Assembly (NCBI GenBank): GCA_035937795.1 | Contig: DASZHO010000073.1 | Coordinates: forward strand, 1-64,000 | DNA length: 64,000 bases | Reading direction: 5' to 3' | Origin: JAMQPK01 sp035937795 | GTDB taxonomy: Bacteria > Acidobacteriota > Vicinamibacteria > Vicinamibacterales > JAMQPK01 | Shown here: piece after piece, positions 28,503-36,709 of the stretch | Numbering within the stretch: the stretch's first letter is position 1 | Layout of the letters: every line of letters starts with the position of its first letter | Position numbers and translations under genes: made by a program | The notes under the pieces: generated by a model | Databases searched by the model: none | What the model saw: only the letters and a program-made list of their open reading frames with translations | What the model was told of the DNA's origin: nothing

Positions 28503-29669
28503 CTAGCGTTCGCCCAGCGCCGCCTTCCAGAACGCGATCATCTGCCAGGTCTCGCCGAGCGTGGGGCGGCCCGACACGTCGACGTGCGTCAGGAAGCCGC
28601 TCGCGAGCCACCGCACTCGCGTATAGGTCTTCAGGTGCGCGGCAAGCAGCTCGCTCTCGACCGCCGGAATCACGTTGTCGTCGGTCCCGTGCAGCAGATA
28701 AACCGGCGCAGAGGGCGGCGCAGAGCGCTCGGGCGACAGAGCCGGATCCTGGCCGAGTCGATCGAGATACGGCAGCAGCTTCGCGCCGAGCGCGACCACG
28801 TCGCGGTCGTTCACGTACTTGATCAGGGTGGCGGACGGTTCCGGCAATTGTTGCTGGAGGCCCTTGCCAAGCTGGAACATTTCGAGCGAGCGCTCCTGAT
28901 CCTCCCGCGCCAGCGCCGACGCCTGCAGAAACGTCTCGAGCCCGCGGCGGAGCAGGTCGACCTGATCGGCCGGGACGAGGAGGTCGGCGGCCTGGTGGAG
29001 CAGAACCGCCAGGGCGTAGTCGTGGGGCCGCCGCTGCGCTCCCGGAACGCCCCCGCGAGGCGACGGCTCCACACCGGTACAGAGGTACTGCAACACACGC
29101 GGCAGATTTCCGTGGCCACCGAACGACAATACGTACGCCACGCGATCGCGCAACAGTTCGCGTCCGGCCGCGACCACGGAAAGGCCGCCGGAAAAACTGA
29201 CGCCGATCATCCCGACGCGCCTTCCGCTCGAGAGATCGTGCCTCGTCGTCAACCAGAGCGCGGTGTGTTCGATCGTGTCGGTCACGCGCGCGGTGAGCCG
29301 ATAGCGTCTCAGGTCGGGAATATCCGGTGTCACGACCGTCACGCCGGTTGCCGAAAGGTCGCGCGCGAGGTCGACGAGGCGCGGCTCGTCGATGCCCTCC
29401 GGATGGACACCGCTCACGAGCAGCGTTGCGTGCGTGGCGCCGCCCGAAGGACGGAAGATCCGGACGCGGAGGCGGCCTTCAGGCGTGGAGATCTCTTCGA
29501 GGGTGTCGGCGACCGGCCGCGCGTCCCATCGCGCCGCGCGTCCCAGCCAGCCGGAAGTGCCCGCAGCGCGGAGAATCATCGCGGTGGCGCGTCCATACGG
29601 CGCCAGGGCGATGACCATTGCTGCCGCCAGCACGGCGACGAGCAGGCCGCTTGGCACCCTGAGCTTCAT
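28503..29669 (-). CDS. membrane-anchored alpha/beta hydrolase
   Basis: 388 residues from ATG at 29669 (MKLRVPSGLLVAVLAAAMVIA), with one N-terminal membrane segment. Longer in-frame starts would run into cmk on the other strand and are rejected. Hydrolase marks: LLVSGVHPEG (oxyanion region), GMIGVSFSGGLS with the likely nucleophile Ser near residue 165, HGTDDNVIP with the acid, and GFLTHVDVSG with the likely His. The elbow is G-x-S-x-S rather than the usual G-x-S-x-G. Substrate unknown. Divergent from cmk with 27 bases between starts. Confidence 0.8.
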   Translation of the reverse strand: MKLRVPSGLLVAVLAAAMVIALAPYGRATAMILRAAGTSGWLGRAARWDARPVADTLEEISTPEGRLRVRIFRPSGGATHATLLVSGVHPEGIDEPRLVDLARDLSATGVTVVTPDIPDLRRYRLTARVTDTIEHTALWLTTRHDLSSGRRVGMIGVSFSGGLSVVAAGRELLRDRVAYVLSFGGHGNLPRVLQYLCTGVEPSPRGGVPGAQRRPHDYALAVLLHQAADLLVPADQVDLLRRGLETFLQASALAREDQERSLEMFQLGKGLQQQLPEPSATLIKYVNDRDVVALGAKLLPYLDRLGQDPALSPERSAPPSAPVYLLHGTDDNVIPAVESELLAAHLKTYTRVRWLASGFLTHVDVSGRPTLGETWQMIAFWKAALGER

Positions 29670-29696
29670 CGACAGCGATGTTACATTACGAGGCGA

Positions 29697-30362
29697 ATGC
29701 GGCCTTTGGTTATCGCCATCGACGGTCCATCCGGCGCCGGAAAGGGAACGGTGGCGCGCGCACTTGCGGAGCGGCTGGGCTACCGGCACCTCGACACGGG
29801 GGCGATGTATCGAGCCGTGGCGTGGAAGGCATTGAGAAGCGGCCTGCCGCTGGAAGATGAAGATGGGGTTGCGTCGCTGGCCGAGCGCGCCCGGCTCGAT
29901 GTGGGGCCCGATGGCGTGCGCATCGACGATGAAGATGTGACGGCCGCCATCCGGACGCCGGAAATCGACCGCGCCGCGGCCGCCGCCGCAAAACTTCCGC
30001 GGGTGCGCGCCGTCCTTGTGAACCGCCAGCGCAGCGCGGGCGCGCAAGGCGGCATCGTGATGGAAGGGCGCGACATCGGCACGGTCGTCTTTCCCGATGC
30101 CGACGTCAAGATCTATCTGGATGCCTCGTCTGAAGAACGTGCGCGGCGCCGCGCGGCCGACCCGGCGCACGGTATTGGCAAGCAGGCCGGATTGCTGGGC
30201 GTGGAAACCGAGCTACGCGCCCGGGATCTCCTGGACTCGACGCGCAACGCTTCGCCGCTGATGCCGGCCCCGGACGCCGTTCTGCTGGATACCACAGGGC
30301 TGTCGGTCGATGAGGTGGTGGATCGCGTGATGAGGATTGTCGACGAGAAACGTCATTTGTAG
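29697..30362 (+). CDS. cmk: cytidylate kinase
   Basis: 221 residues. Phosphorylates CMP and dCMP. P-loop IDGPSGAGKGTVA at 8-20, the HLDTGAMYRAVAW segment, EGRDIGTVVFPDADVKIYL, and ARDLLDSTRNASPL for CMP binding. ATG at 29697 has GAGG at 29690-29693. In many bacteria cmk is followed directly by rpsA; here a kinase gene and a DUF6335-like gene, both on the minus strand, lie between them. Confidence 0.97.
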   Translation: MRPLVIAIDGPSGAGKGTVARALAERLGYRHLDTGAMYRAVAWKALRSGLPLEDEDGVASLAERARLDVGPDGVRIDDEDVTAAIRTPEIDRAAAAAAKLPRVRAVLVNRQRSAGAQGGIVMEGRDIGTVVFPDADVKIYLDASSEERARRRAADPAHGIGKQAGLLGVETELRARDLLDSTRNASPLMPAPDAVLLDTTGLSVDEVVDRVMRIVDEKRHL

Positions 30363-30389
30363 CCGCGCAGCGAGTCGCGCGCACCATAC

Positions 30390-33086
30390 TTACTTCTTCA
30401 CGCCGGCGGTCCAGTTCAGCACCACCGTCAGCGGCGGGATGTCAGGGGTCGCGGCGTCCGCGTTCACGTTCATCAGAAATCGCCCGTCTCGCGTGACCGC
30501 ATACAGCGCTCTGGACTGCCAGCCCGTCAGACTGATACCCGATCCGTTGGCCAGATGGGTCGGAAACAGCACCAACGGTTTACCCGCGTCGATGGCGCGT
30601 CCCTCTGACGTCGCGCGGATCGGTACCGCCATCAGATGGGCATCGGCGGCAACGTAGAAGATTTCGTTCCCATCCCCGCGCCACCGCGGCTGGCTGCCGC
30701 CACCGGTCGAAACCTGCCATTTGCCCCCAGCGTCCGAGAAGGGGCGCACGTAGATTTCGTCGCGGCCCGACTCGTTCGACGTGTACGCGATCCAGCGGCC
30801 GTCGGGCGAGAACTGACCCTGCGTTTCATCGAAGCTGGTTTGCACGATGGGAAACGGCTTACGCGCATTGGTCGATCCATGCGATGGCCCCATGGGCAAA
30901 ACCCACAGGTCGGATTGAGTCTTCGCATCGAGCATCGAGAACAACAGGAACCGTCCATCGCGCGACCAGTCCAGCGGAGTCTTGTTCTGCTGGTTGACGA
31001 GGAGCGGTTGCTCATCCGTCGCACCATTGGCCGGCTTGATGAACAGATCGGATGGCCCTTTCCGGGTCGAACGAAACACCACATCGGTTCCATCCGGTGA
31101 CCAGACCGGCGAGACGTCCAGCGCCGGATCGACCGTGAATCTGGTCGCGATGGCCCGGCCGATGTCGGTCAACCAGATGTCCGTGTTGTTCTGGATGCTC
31201 CGGCCGTGCGCCACGCGCTTCTCATCGGGCGCGAGGGCCGGGCTCGTCGGATTCCCTTCGTCCAGCGGGCCGACCGTTCCGAGGGACTTTCCGGTGCGAT
31301 CGACCCAGACCAGCTGCCGAGGGATGACTGCAGCCAATCGATGTGCCAGGATGCCCGCCGCCGACACGCTGAAGGCGCTCCGACCGGTGCCATCATCTTG
31401 ACCGATGCCCTGCGCGACCGGGAAGGGATCGCCCGAGACGGTCAACCGCGCTGCATCGAAATGCTGCGCGACCAGTACTCCTTGCGAAGCCCGCAAGAGG
31501 TACCCGGGTGGCGCGTACATCGCGTTCTGCTCCACGCCCAAGATGCGCATCGGCTCGCCACCATCGAGCGAGGCAACATAGACGCCGTGGGTTTGCGGTT
31601 GTCCGCCCGCGACGAGAAACAGCACATGGCGGCCATCCGGCAGAAACTGCGGCCACTGGTGGCCACCTTGGCCTGCCAGACGCGTCACTTCAACGGGCGT
31701 TCCGCCGGTAGCCGGCACACGCATCAGGCCGCTATTGGCCGTGGAGAAAACGATGACGCCTTGATCGCTCCATGTCGCGCCGCGAGGAGTAGCACCCATT
31801 GCATCAGTGAGTATCTGAGGCGCACCGCCGGACAGATCGATCCGTTGAAGCTTACTGGCAGCAAAAAAGCCGACCGTGCGGCTATCAGGCGCCCAAAACG
31901 GATTGCTGGCGCCCTCGGTGCCCGCGAGAATCTGTACACCGCCCTGATCGAGGGAACGCACCGCGAGTTGTTGTGGACCGGTCCCACCTGTGATGAAGGC
32001 CACCCGCCGTCCGTCGGGAGACAAGGCAAATTGGAAGGGCCAGATAGTGCCGGGCGTGCTGATTTCGAGGCGCGACACCATGGGCTCGACGGCCGTTCGG
32101 CGCACGTAGACGATCATCGCCGTTGCGACCACGGCGGCCGCGAGTAACGCGCCACCAAGAGCCGCACGCCAATCCATGCCCGTCCGCCGGGCCGAGGGGC
32201 CGACTGGCGAATCACCGGGTGTTGCCAACGCCTCGTCGATCTCCAGGACGGCAACGCCGATGTCGGGCAGGCGGCGCTTTCGGTCTTTCTCCAGGCTTCG
32301 CCGGAGCAACCGTCTGATCGCCGGTGGCGTCATCCCGGGCAAAGCGTTGAAGTCAGGCTCGCGCTCCAAGACCCGCGCGAGCACGTCCGAGACGTCGTTG
32401 CCGGTGAACGCACGCGAACCGGTCAGCATCTCGTACAACACGCAGCCGTACGCCCACACGTCGCTGCGCTTGTCGGCTACGCGCCCCTTCGCTTGCTCAG
32501 GACTCATGTACGCCGCCGTGCCGAGGATCATGCCGATGCCGGTCATCATCGCGGGCGAGGTGATCGTCGGCGAGTTCGTCACATCGAGCGAGGGACCGCT
32601 GGCAGGCTCGGTCGCCTTCGCGAGTCCAAAGTCGAGCACTTTGACGTTCCCGTCTGTGGCGAGCGCGATGTTTGCGGGCTTCAGATCCCGGTGAATGATC
32701 CCCTTTTCATGGGCGACTTCGAGACCCTCCGCAATCTGCCTCGCGATGCCGAGCGCCTCATCGACAGGAATCGGTCCTCGCGCGATGCGTCGATCCAGAC
32801 TCTCGCCATCCACGAGTTCCAGCACGAGAAACTGCTGACCGTTCGCTTCGTCGAGGCCGTAGATCGCACCGATGTGCGGATGGTTCACGGCGGCGAGGAC
32901 TTGCGCTTCCCGGCGGAATCTAGCGATGCGTTCCGGATCGTGGGTGAACTCGCTTGGCAGGATCTTCAGCGCAACGTCGCGTTTGAGCTTCGTATCGCGG
33001 GCACGATACACCTCTCCCATGCCCCCACTGCCAAGGGGTAGCAGAATTTCGTACGGCCCGAGGCGAGTGCCAACGGGCAAGGGCAT
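30390..33086 (-). CDS. membrane serine/threonine protein kinase with TolB/WD40-like propeller
   Basis: 898 residues from ATG at 33086 (MPLPVGTRLGPYEIL). Kinase domain at about 10-275 with GSGGMGEVYRARD, catalytic Lys in DVALKIL, HRDLKPANI, DFGLAKA and GTAAYMSPEQ, all needed residues present. One membrane helix near 308-328, then an outer part of TolB-like repeats (SPDGRRVAFITGG, APDSRTVGFFAAS, SPDGTDVVFRSTR, SPDGRWIAYTSNES). This layout is greatly expanded in Acidobacteria. The propeller probably senses an envelope or external ligand. Convergent with cmk. Target proteins unknown. Confidence 0.95.
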   Translation of the reverse strand: MPLPVGTRLGPYEILLPLGSGGMGEVYRARDTKLKRDVALKILPSEFTHDPERIARFRREAQVLAAVNHPHIGAIYGLDEANGQQFLVLELVDGESLDRRIARGPIPVDEALGIARQIAEGLEVAHEKGIIHRDLKPANIALATDGNVKVLDFGLAKATEPASGPSLDVTNSPTITSPAMMTGIGMILGTAAYMSPEQAKGRVADKRSDVWAYGCVLYEMLTGSRAFTGNDVSDVLARVLEREPDFNALPGMTPPAIRRLLRRSLEKDRKRRLPDIGVAVLEIDEALATPGDSPVGPSARRTGMDWRAALGGALLAAAVVATAMIVYVRRTAVEPMVSRLEISTPGTIWPFQFALSPDGRRVAFITGGTGPQQLAVRSLDQGGVQILAGTEGASNPFWAPDSRTVGFFAASKLQRIDLSGGAPQILTDAMGATPRGATWSDQGVIVFSTANSGLMRVPATGGTPVEVTRLAGQGGHQWPQFLPDGRHVLFLVAGGQPQTHGVYVASLDGGEPMRILGVEQNAMYAPPGYLLRASQGVLVAQHFDAARLTVSGDPFPVAQGIGQDDGTGRSAFSVSAAGILAHRLAAVIPRQLVWVDRTGKSLGTVGPLDEGNPTSPALAPDEKRVAHGRSIQNNTDIWLTDIGRAIATRFTVDPALDVSPVWSPDGTDVVFRSTRKGPSDLFIKPANGATDEQPLLVNQQNKTPLDWSRDGRFLLFSMLDAKTQSDLWVLPMGPSHGSTNARKPFPIVQTSFDETQGQFSPDGRWIAYTSNESGRDEIYVRPFSDAGGKWQVSTGGGSQPRWRGDGNEIFYVAADAHLMAVPIRATSEGRAIDAGKPLVLFPTHLANGSGISLTGWQSRALYAVTRDGRFLMNVNADAATPDIPPLTVVLNWTAGVKK

Positions 33087-33172
33087 GAGGTCGATGATTC
33101 TAGCGGTGGAGCCCAGGGCCGGCAAAGGAGAAACGGGTCACGACTCAACCCGTCATCCAGACGTACACGGTC

Positions 33173-33805
33173 TTACTGTTTCTTTGTCCGGTCCCGGTAG
33201 TCCTCAGCGGACGCTGGATCGTACTCCCACCGATGCCGGTCGCGTTCGATGATCTTGTCGGATCCCTTCAACTCCTCCCCATCGTCGTATTCCACACCGA
33301 GCGCGCGGCCGATTTCTTCAACCACGTCCTGATCGGGCGTCGGATTGTCGCCGCCTGGCGCTTCGTCGCCGTCCGCGTAGGCCTCGCCCCAGTCGGCGTC
33401 GACATCGCCGGCCGTCAGATCCGGTCCCGATTCGGTGTGCTCGCGGCGCATATGGGCGACCGACGCGCGGCCGGACGAGGCGGCCGTTCCCTTGCGATCG
33501 AAATCCAGCGTTGACGGCGGCATTGGCACCATGTCTTGTTCGGTCAACTTCCGCCGCTCGCGCTCGAGCGCCACAGGTTTGGGCCGCGCCGCGCGCACGC
33601 TCGCGCGGATGCTCGTCCGCGCCGCTCGCCGGGCCGGCCGCGCGGCTTTTGTGCTTCGGCGGGCGCGTTGAGCGCCTCGATTCGGCGCCGCGTTCACAGT
33701 TTTACGGGTTTTTTTCGCCGGGCCTGCGCGCCGTGTCGCCGACTTGCGGCCGGACGCCTTTTTCTCGCCCTTTTTCCGGAATGTCCGGGCGTTCCGTTTC
33801 GCCAT
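33173..33805 (-). CDS. DUF6335-like protein with histone-like basic N-terminal tail
   Basis: 210 residues. Residues 1-85 are almost all Lys, Arg, Ala, Thr and Ser, similar to histone H1 tails (KKGEKKASGRKSA, RRAARTSIRAS). Residues from about 120 form an acidic module: LTAGDVDADWGEAY, GDEAPGGDNPTPDQDVVEEIG, LGVEY and ERDRHRWEYDPASAEDY. I recognise this as the DUF6335-type pattern, of unknown function. ATG at 33805 has AAGGA 8 bases upstream. It lies divergent to rpsA. A DNA or RNA role for the tail is inference from composition alone. Confidence 0.8.
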   Translation of the reverse strand: MAKRNARTFRKKGEKKASGRKSATRRAGPAKKTRKTVNAAPNRGAQRARRSTKAARPARRAARTSIRASVRAARPKPVALERERRKLTEQDMVPMPPSTLDFDRKGTAASSGRASVAHMRREHTESGPDLTAGDVDADWGEAYADGDEAPGGDNPTPDQDVVEEIGRALGVEYDDGEELKGSDKIIERDRHRWEYDPASAEDYRDRTKKQ

Positions 33806-33821
33806 CGCGGGGGTCCTTTCC

Positions 33822-33851
33822 TTGACAGTCTGCCTATAAAGTCTCTACACT
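33822..33851 (+). promoter_or_regulatory. sigma-70-like promoter for rpsA
   Basis: Perfect TTGACA at 33822-33827, 18-base spacer, TACACT at 33846-33851. It predicts a leader of roughly 110 bases before the ATG at 33967, long enough for translational autoregulation of S1. Confidence 0.65.
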
Positions 33852-33966
33852 CTAATGCTTATCGCTAGTATCAGCGGCCGCAGCCTTGTGCCAGCCGACG
33901 CTGAAACCCGGGGCGCCGGTACCCATCAACATCCGGCAATCGATCGATCAGGAGGACCTATACGGC

Positions 33967-35754
33967 ATGGTGAACGTGGACGACGAGCGCACCCAGAAAC
34001 CAGCAAGCCCGGAAGGCGCGGCGCCGGCGCCGCGCGCAGGCACGAGGTCGGGCCAGCCGCGAGCGGGTGTGCTGACCCCTTTCAAAGACGAGAACGTGGA
34101 CCCGCAAGAATTCTCCAAGATGCTCGACATCTACGATAACAGCTTCCGCAACATTGCGGAAGGCGAGGTGATGAAGGGGACCGTCCTCAAGGTCACCCCG
34201 TCAGAGGTCATCGTCGACATCGGGTACAAGTCGGAGGGGATCATCGGCGTCGACGAATTTCTCGACGAGCGTGGCGAAGTCACGGTGCAGCCGGGCGACA
34301 CGGTCGACGTGTTGCTGGAACGCACCGAAGACCGCGACGGCTACGTCGTGCTCTCGCGCGAAAAAGCCGAGAAGATGAAGATCTGGGACGAGGTCGAGAA
34401 GGCCTATGCCGAACGCAAGGTCGTGATCGGCCGCGTCATCGAGCGGATCAAGGGCGGGCTGGCGGTCGACATCGGCGTGCGGGCGTTCCTGCCCGGATCG
34501 CAGATCGACGTGCGCCCGGTCCGCAATCTCGACGCGCTGCGCGGCCAGGAGCTGCGGATGCGCGTCATCAAGGTGAACAAGAAGCGCGGCAACATCGTGC
34601 TCTCGCGCAAGGTTCTCCTCGAGGAAGAAAACGCCGAAAAGAAGAAGCACACGCTGCACCACCTCGCCGAGGGCAAGGTGCTCAAGGGCACGGTGAAGAA
34701 CATCACCGATTACGGCGCGTTCATCGATCTGGGCGGCATCGACGGCCTGCTGCACATCACCGACATGTCGTGGGGGCGCGTGGGCCACCCGTCGGAGCTC
34801 TTCAAGGTGAACGACGAGATCGACGTGATCGTGCTCAAGTACGACCCGGCGACCGAGCGCGTGTCGCTTGGCCACAAGCAGCTCGTCAACGATCCGTGGT
34901 CGAACGTGTCGGACCGCTACCCGGTGGGCGCAAGAGTGTCGGGCAAAGTCGTGAGCCTGACCGATTACGGCGCGTTCATCGAGCTGGAACCCGGCGTCGA
35001 AGGTTTGATCCACGTGTCGGAGATGTCGTGGAGCAAGCGCGTGAAGCACCCGTCGAAGATCCTGAACGTGGGCGATCCCGTCGATGCGCAGGTGCTCGGC
35101 GTGGATGCCACGGCCCGCAGAATTTCGCTCGGTCTCAAGCAGGTGGAAACGAACCCGTGGCACGAGCTGGCAGACAAGTATCCGGTCGGCTCGAAGATTG
35201 TCGGCAAGGTGCGCAACCTCACCGAATTTGGCGCGTTCGTCGAGGTCGAAGACGACATCGACGGTCTCATTCACATCTCCGACATGTCGTGGAGCAAGCG
35301 CATCAAGCATCCGTCCGAAGTGCTGAAGAAGGGCGACCGCGTCGAGGCGATGGTGTTGAACATCGACGCAGAGAACCAGCGGCTCTCGCTCGGGCTCAAG
35401 CAGCTGGCCACGGACATCTGGGACGATTTCTTCTCGCGCCATCAGGTGGGCCAGACGATTGAGGGCAAAGTCGTGCGCGTGACCAACTTCGGTGCGTTCG
35501 TCGAGCTGGACGAGGGCATCGAGGGGCTGATTCACGTGTCGGAGCTCGACGACCAGAAGGGCGAGAAGATCGATCTGCAGGTCGGCGAGACCTATCCGAT
35601 GAAGATCATCAAGCTCGTGCCGTCGGAGCGCAAGATCGGCCTCAGCATTCGCGCGCTGAAGTCGGACGAGTTCCGATCCGACTGGGAAGAGTACGCGGAG
35701 AAAGCGGGCACCGGCGAAGCGACGCTGGGCGATCACCTCAAAGCACGGAGTTAG
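33967..35754 (+). CDS. rpsA: 30S ribosomal protein S1
   Basis: 595 residues from ATG at 33967, chosen because AGGAGG lies at 33950-33955; a longer TTG start at 33886 has no ribosome site. It delivers mRNA to the 30S subunit. Six S1 (OB-fold) domains are visible, starting at EGEVMKGTVLKVTPSEV; the last four repeat the pattern G-x-V-x-x-(L/V)-T-(D/E/N)-(Y/F)-GAF(I/V) with IHxSxMSW. The first 50 residues are a Pro/Ala-rich tail. The stop lies in a 10-bp sequence repeated 19 bases later, ahead of ihfB. Confidence 0.97.
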   Translation: MVNVDDERTQKPASPEGAAPAPRAGTRSGQPRAGVLTPFKDENVDPQEFSKMLDIYDNSFRNIAEGEVMKGTVLKVTPSEVIVDIGYKSEGIIGVDEFLDERGEVTVQPGDTVDVLLERTEDRDGYVVLSREKAEKMKIWDEVEKAYAERKVVIGRVIERIKGGLAVDIGVRAFLPGSQIDVRPVRNLDALRGQELRMRVIKVNKKRGNIVLSRKVLLEEENAEKKKHTLHHLAEGKVLKGTVKNITDYGAFIDLGGIDGLLHITDMSWGRVGHPSELFKVNDEIDVIVLKYDPATERVSLGHKQLVNDPWSNVSDRYPVGARVSGKVVSLTDYGAFIELEPGVEGLIHVSEMSWSKRVKHPSKILNVGDPVDAQVLGVDATARRISLGLKQVETNPWHELADKYPVGSKIVGKVRNLTEFGAFVEVEDDIDGLIHISDMSWSKRIKHPSEVLKKGDRVEAMVLNIDAENQRLSLGLKQLATDIWDDFFSRHQVGQTIEGKVVRVTNFGAFVELDEGIEGLIHVSELDDQKGEKIDLQVGETYPMKIIKLVPSERKIGLSIRALKSDEFRSDWEEYAEKAGTGEATLGDHLKARS

Positions 35755-35771
35755 TTTCACGGCACGGAGTT
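35743..35771. repeat. 10-bp repeat across the rpsA stop and ihfB ribosome site
   Basis: GCACGGAGTT at 35743-35752 and at 35762-35771. The first copy runs into the TAG stop (35752-35754) and the second supplies GGAG before ihfB. Confidence 0.8.
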
Positions 35772-35774
35772 GCT

Positions 35775-36110
35775 ATGGATGAACAGGGTGTCCCGGCGGC
35801 GCTCGGCGGCAGCATGACCAAGGCTGAGCTCGTGGAGGAAGTCTCCAGGGTTTCCGATCTCACCAAGAAGCACTCCGAGGTGATTGTCGACACCGTGTTC
35901 CGCAGCATCATCACCGCGCTGCACCGCGGCGAGAAGATCGAGCTTCGCGGGTTCGGCAGCTTCCGGCTTCGCCGCCGCGAGCCGCGCAAAGGCCGCAATC
36001 CGAAGACCGGCGACAAGGTGGACGTGCCGCCGAAAAAGGTGCCCTACTTCAAGCCCGGAAAAGAACTCAAGGAATTGATCAACCAGGAGCCAGGGATTCC
36101 CACGCAGTGA
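35775..36110 (+). CDS. HU/IHF-family DNA-bending protein
   Basis: 111 residues. Nucleoid protein that bends DNA. MTKAELVEEVSRVSDLTKKHSE leads into the dimer helices, and GFGSFRLRRREPRKGRNPKTG is the DNA-binding arm with the intercalating Pro. GGAG at 35766-35769 supports ATG at 35775, which adds 13 residues (MDEQGVPAALGGS) before the usual start at 35814. The place after rpsA is the classic ihfB position, but HU and IHF-beta cannot be told apart safely from sequence alone. Confidence 0.93.
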   Translation: MDEQGVPAALGGSMTKAELVEEVSRVSDLTKKHSEVIVDTVFRSIITALHRGEKIELRGFGSFRLRRREPRKGRNPKTGDKVDVPPKKVPYFKPGKELKELINQEPGIPTQ

Positions 36111-36121
36111 GTCTAGAAGAA

Positions 36122-36200
36122 GTAGAAAGTTGAAAGTTGAAAGTAGAAAGTGGAAGGTAGAAAGTAACTTTTAACTTTTAACTTTCAACTTCTTACTTTC
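36122..36200. repeat. heptamer array with internal strand switch
   Basis: Six direct 7-bp units of GTNGAAA type (36122-36163) are followed by five units of the complementary type AACTTTY (36166-36200). The two halves can pair, giving a large imperfect hairpin between ihfB and the HIT gene. It might also act as a weak terminator. Confidence 0.93.
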
Positions 36201-36213
36201 TGGTTCAGTTTGT

Positions 36214-36708
36214 ATGGATCGCCTCTGGTCTCCGTGGCGGCTCGCCTACGTGACCGGTTCTCACACCACCGCCGACTGCGTTTTTTGCGACGCCTTTGCG
36301 GACCCTGACGCCGAGCTCGTCCTGTTGCGCGGCCGTCACGCATTCGTCATTCTGAATCTCTATCCTTACAACAACGGCCACCTCATGGTAGCGCCCAATC
36401 GCCATATCAAGACGCTCGTTGACTTGTCAGGCGATGAACAGTCCGAGCTCATGTCGATGGCTCGATGGGCCGAGATGGCCCTGACGGAGGCCTACAGGCC
36501 GCAGGGCATCAACGTGGGAATCAATCTCGGCAAGGCGGCCGGCGCGGGCATCGAAGATCATCTTCACGTGCACCTGGTGCCACGCTGGGCGGGGGATACC
36601 AATTTCATGACGGCGATCGCGCAAACACGAGTGCTGCCCGAAGAGCTTGGCCAGACGGCGGCTCGGCTTCGGCCCATCTTTGAGCGGATCGCCGGAAAGG
36701 GTGCATAG
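36214..36708 (+). CDS. HIT-family nucleotide hydrolase/transferase
   Basis: 164 residues. Histidine-triad motif HLHVHLVPRW near residue 112-121, with the catalytic middle His. CVFC near 22 and NRHIKTL near 62 fit the zinc-binding branch that includes Ap4A phosphorylase-like HIT proteins. LYPYNNGHLMVAPNRH is typical. The exact substrate (Ap4A, adenosine phosphoramidate or other) is not readable. Followed one base later by the phosphatase gene. Confidence 0.93.
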   Translation: MDRLWSPWRLAYVTGSHTTADCVFCDAFADPDAELVLLRGRHAFVILNLYPYNNGHLMVAPNRHIKTLVDLSGDEQSELMSMARWAEMALTEAYRPQGINVGINLGKAAGAGIEDHLHVHLVPRWAGDTNFMTAIAQTRVLPEELGQTAARLRPIFERIAGKGA

Positions 36709-36709
36709 A

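Noticed and set aside
28503..30170. 555-residue version of the alpha/beta hydrolase
   Set aside because: The first 167 codons are antisense to cmk. ATG at 29669 gives a membrane anchor and the right length.
30363..30389. Terminator between cmk and the kinase gene
   Set aside because: GC-rich bases with only short, imperfect pairing and no T run.
33886..33966. N-terminal extension of S1 from TTG at 33886
   Set aside because: The AGGAGG at 33950-33955 places the start at ATG 33967; the extension lies in the leader.
36122..36200. CRISPR array
   Set aside because: Units are 7 bp with no unique spacers and no cas gene nearby.
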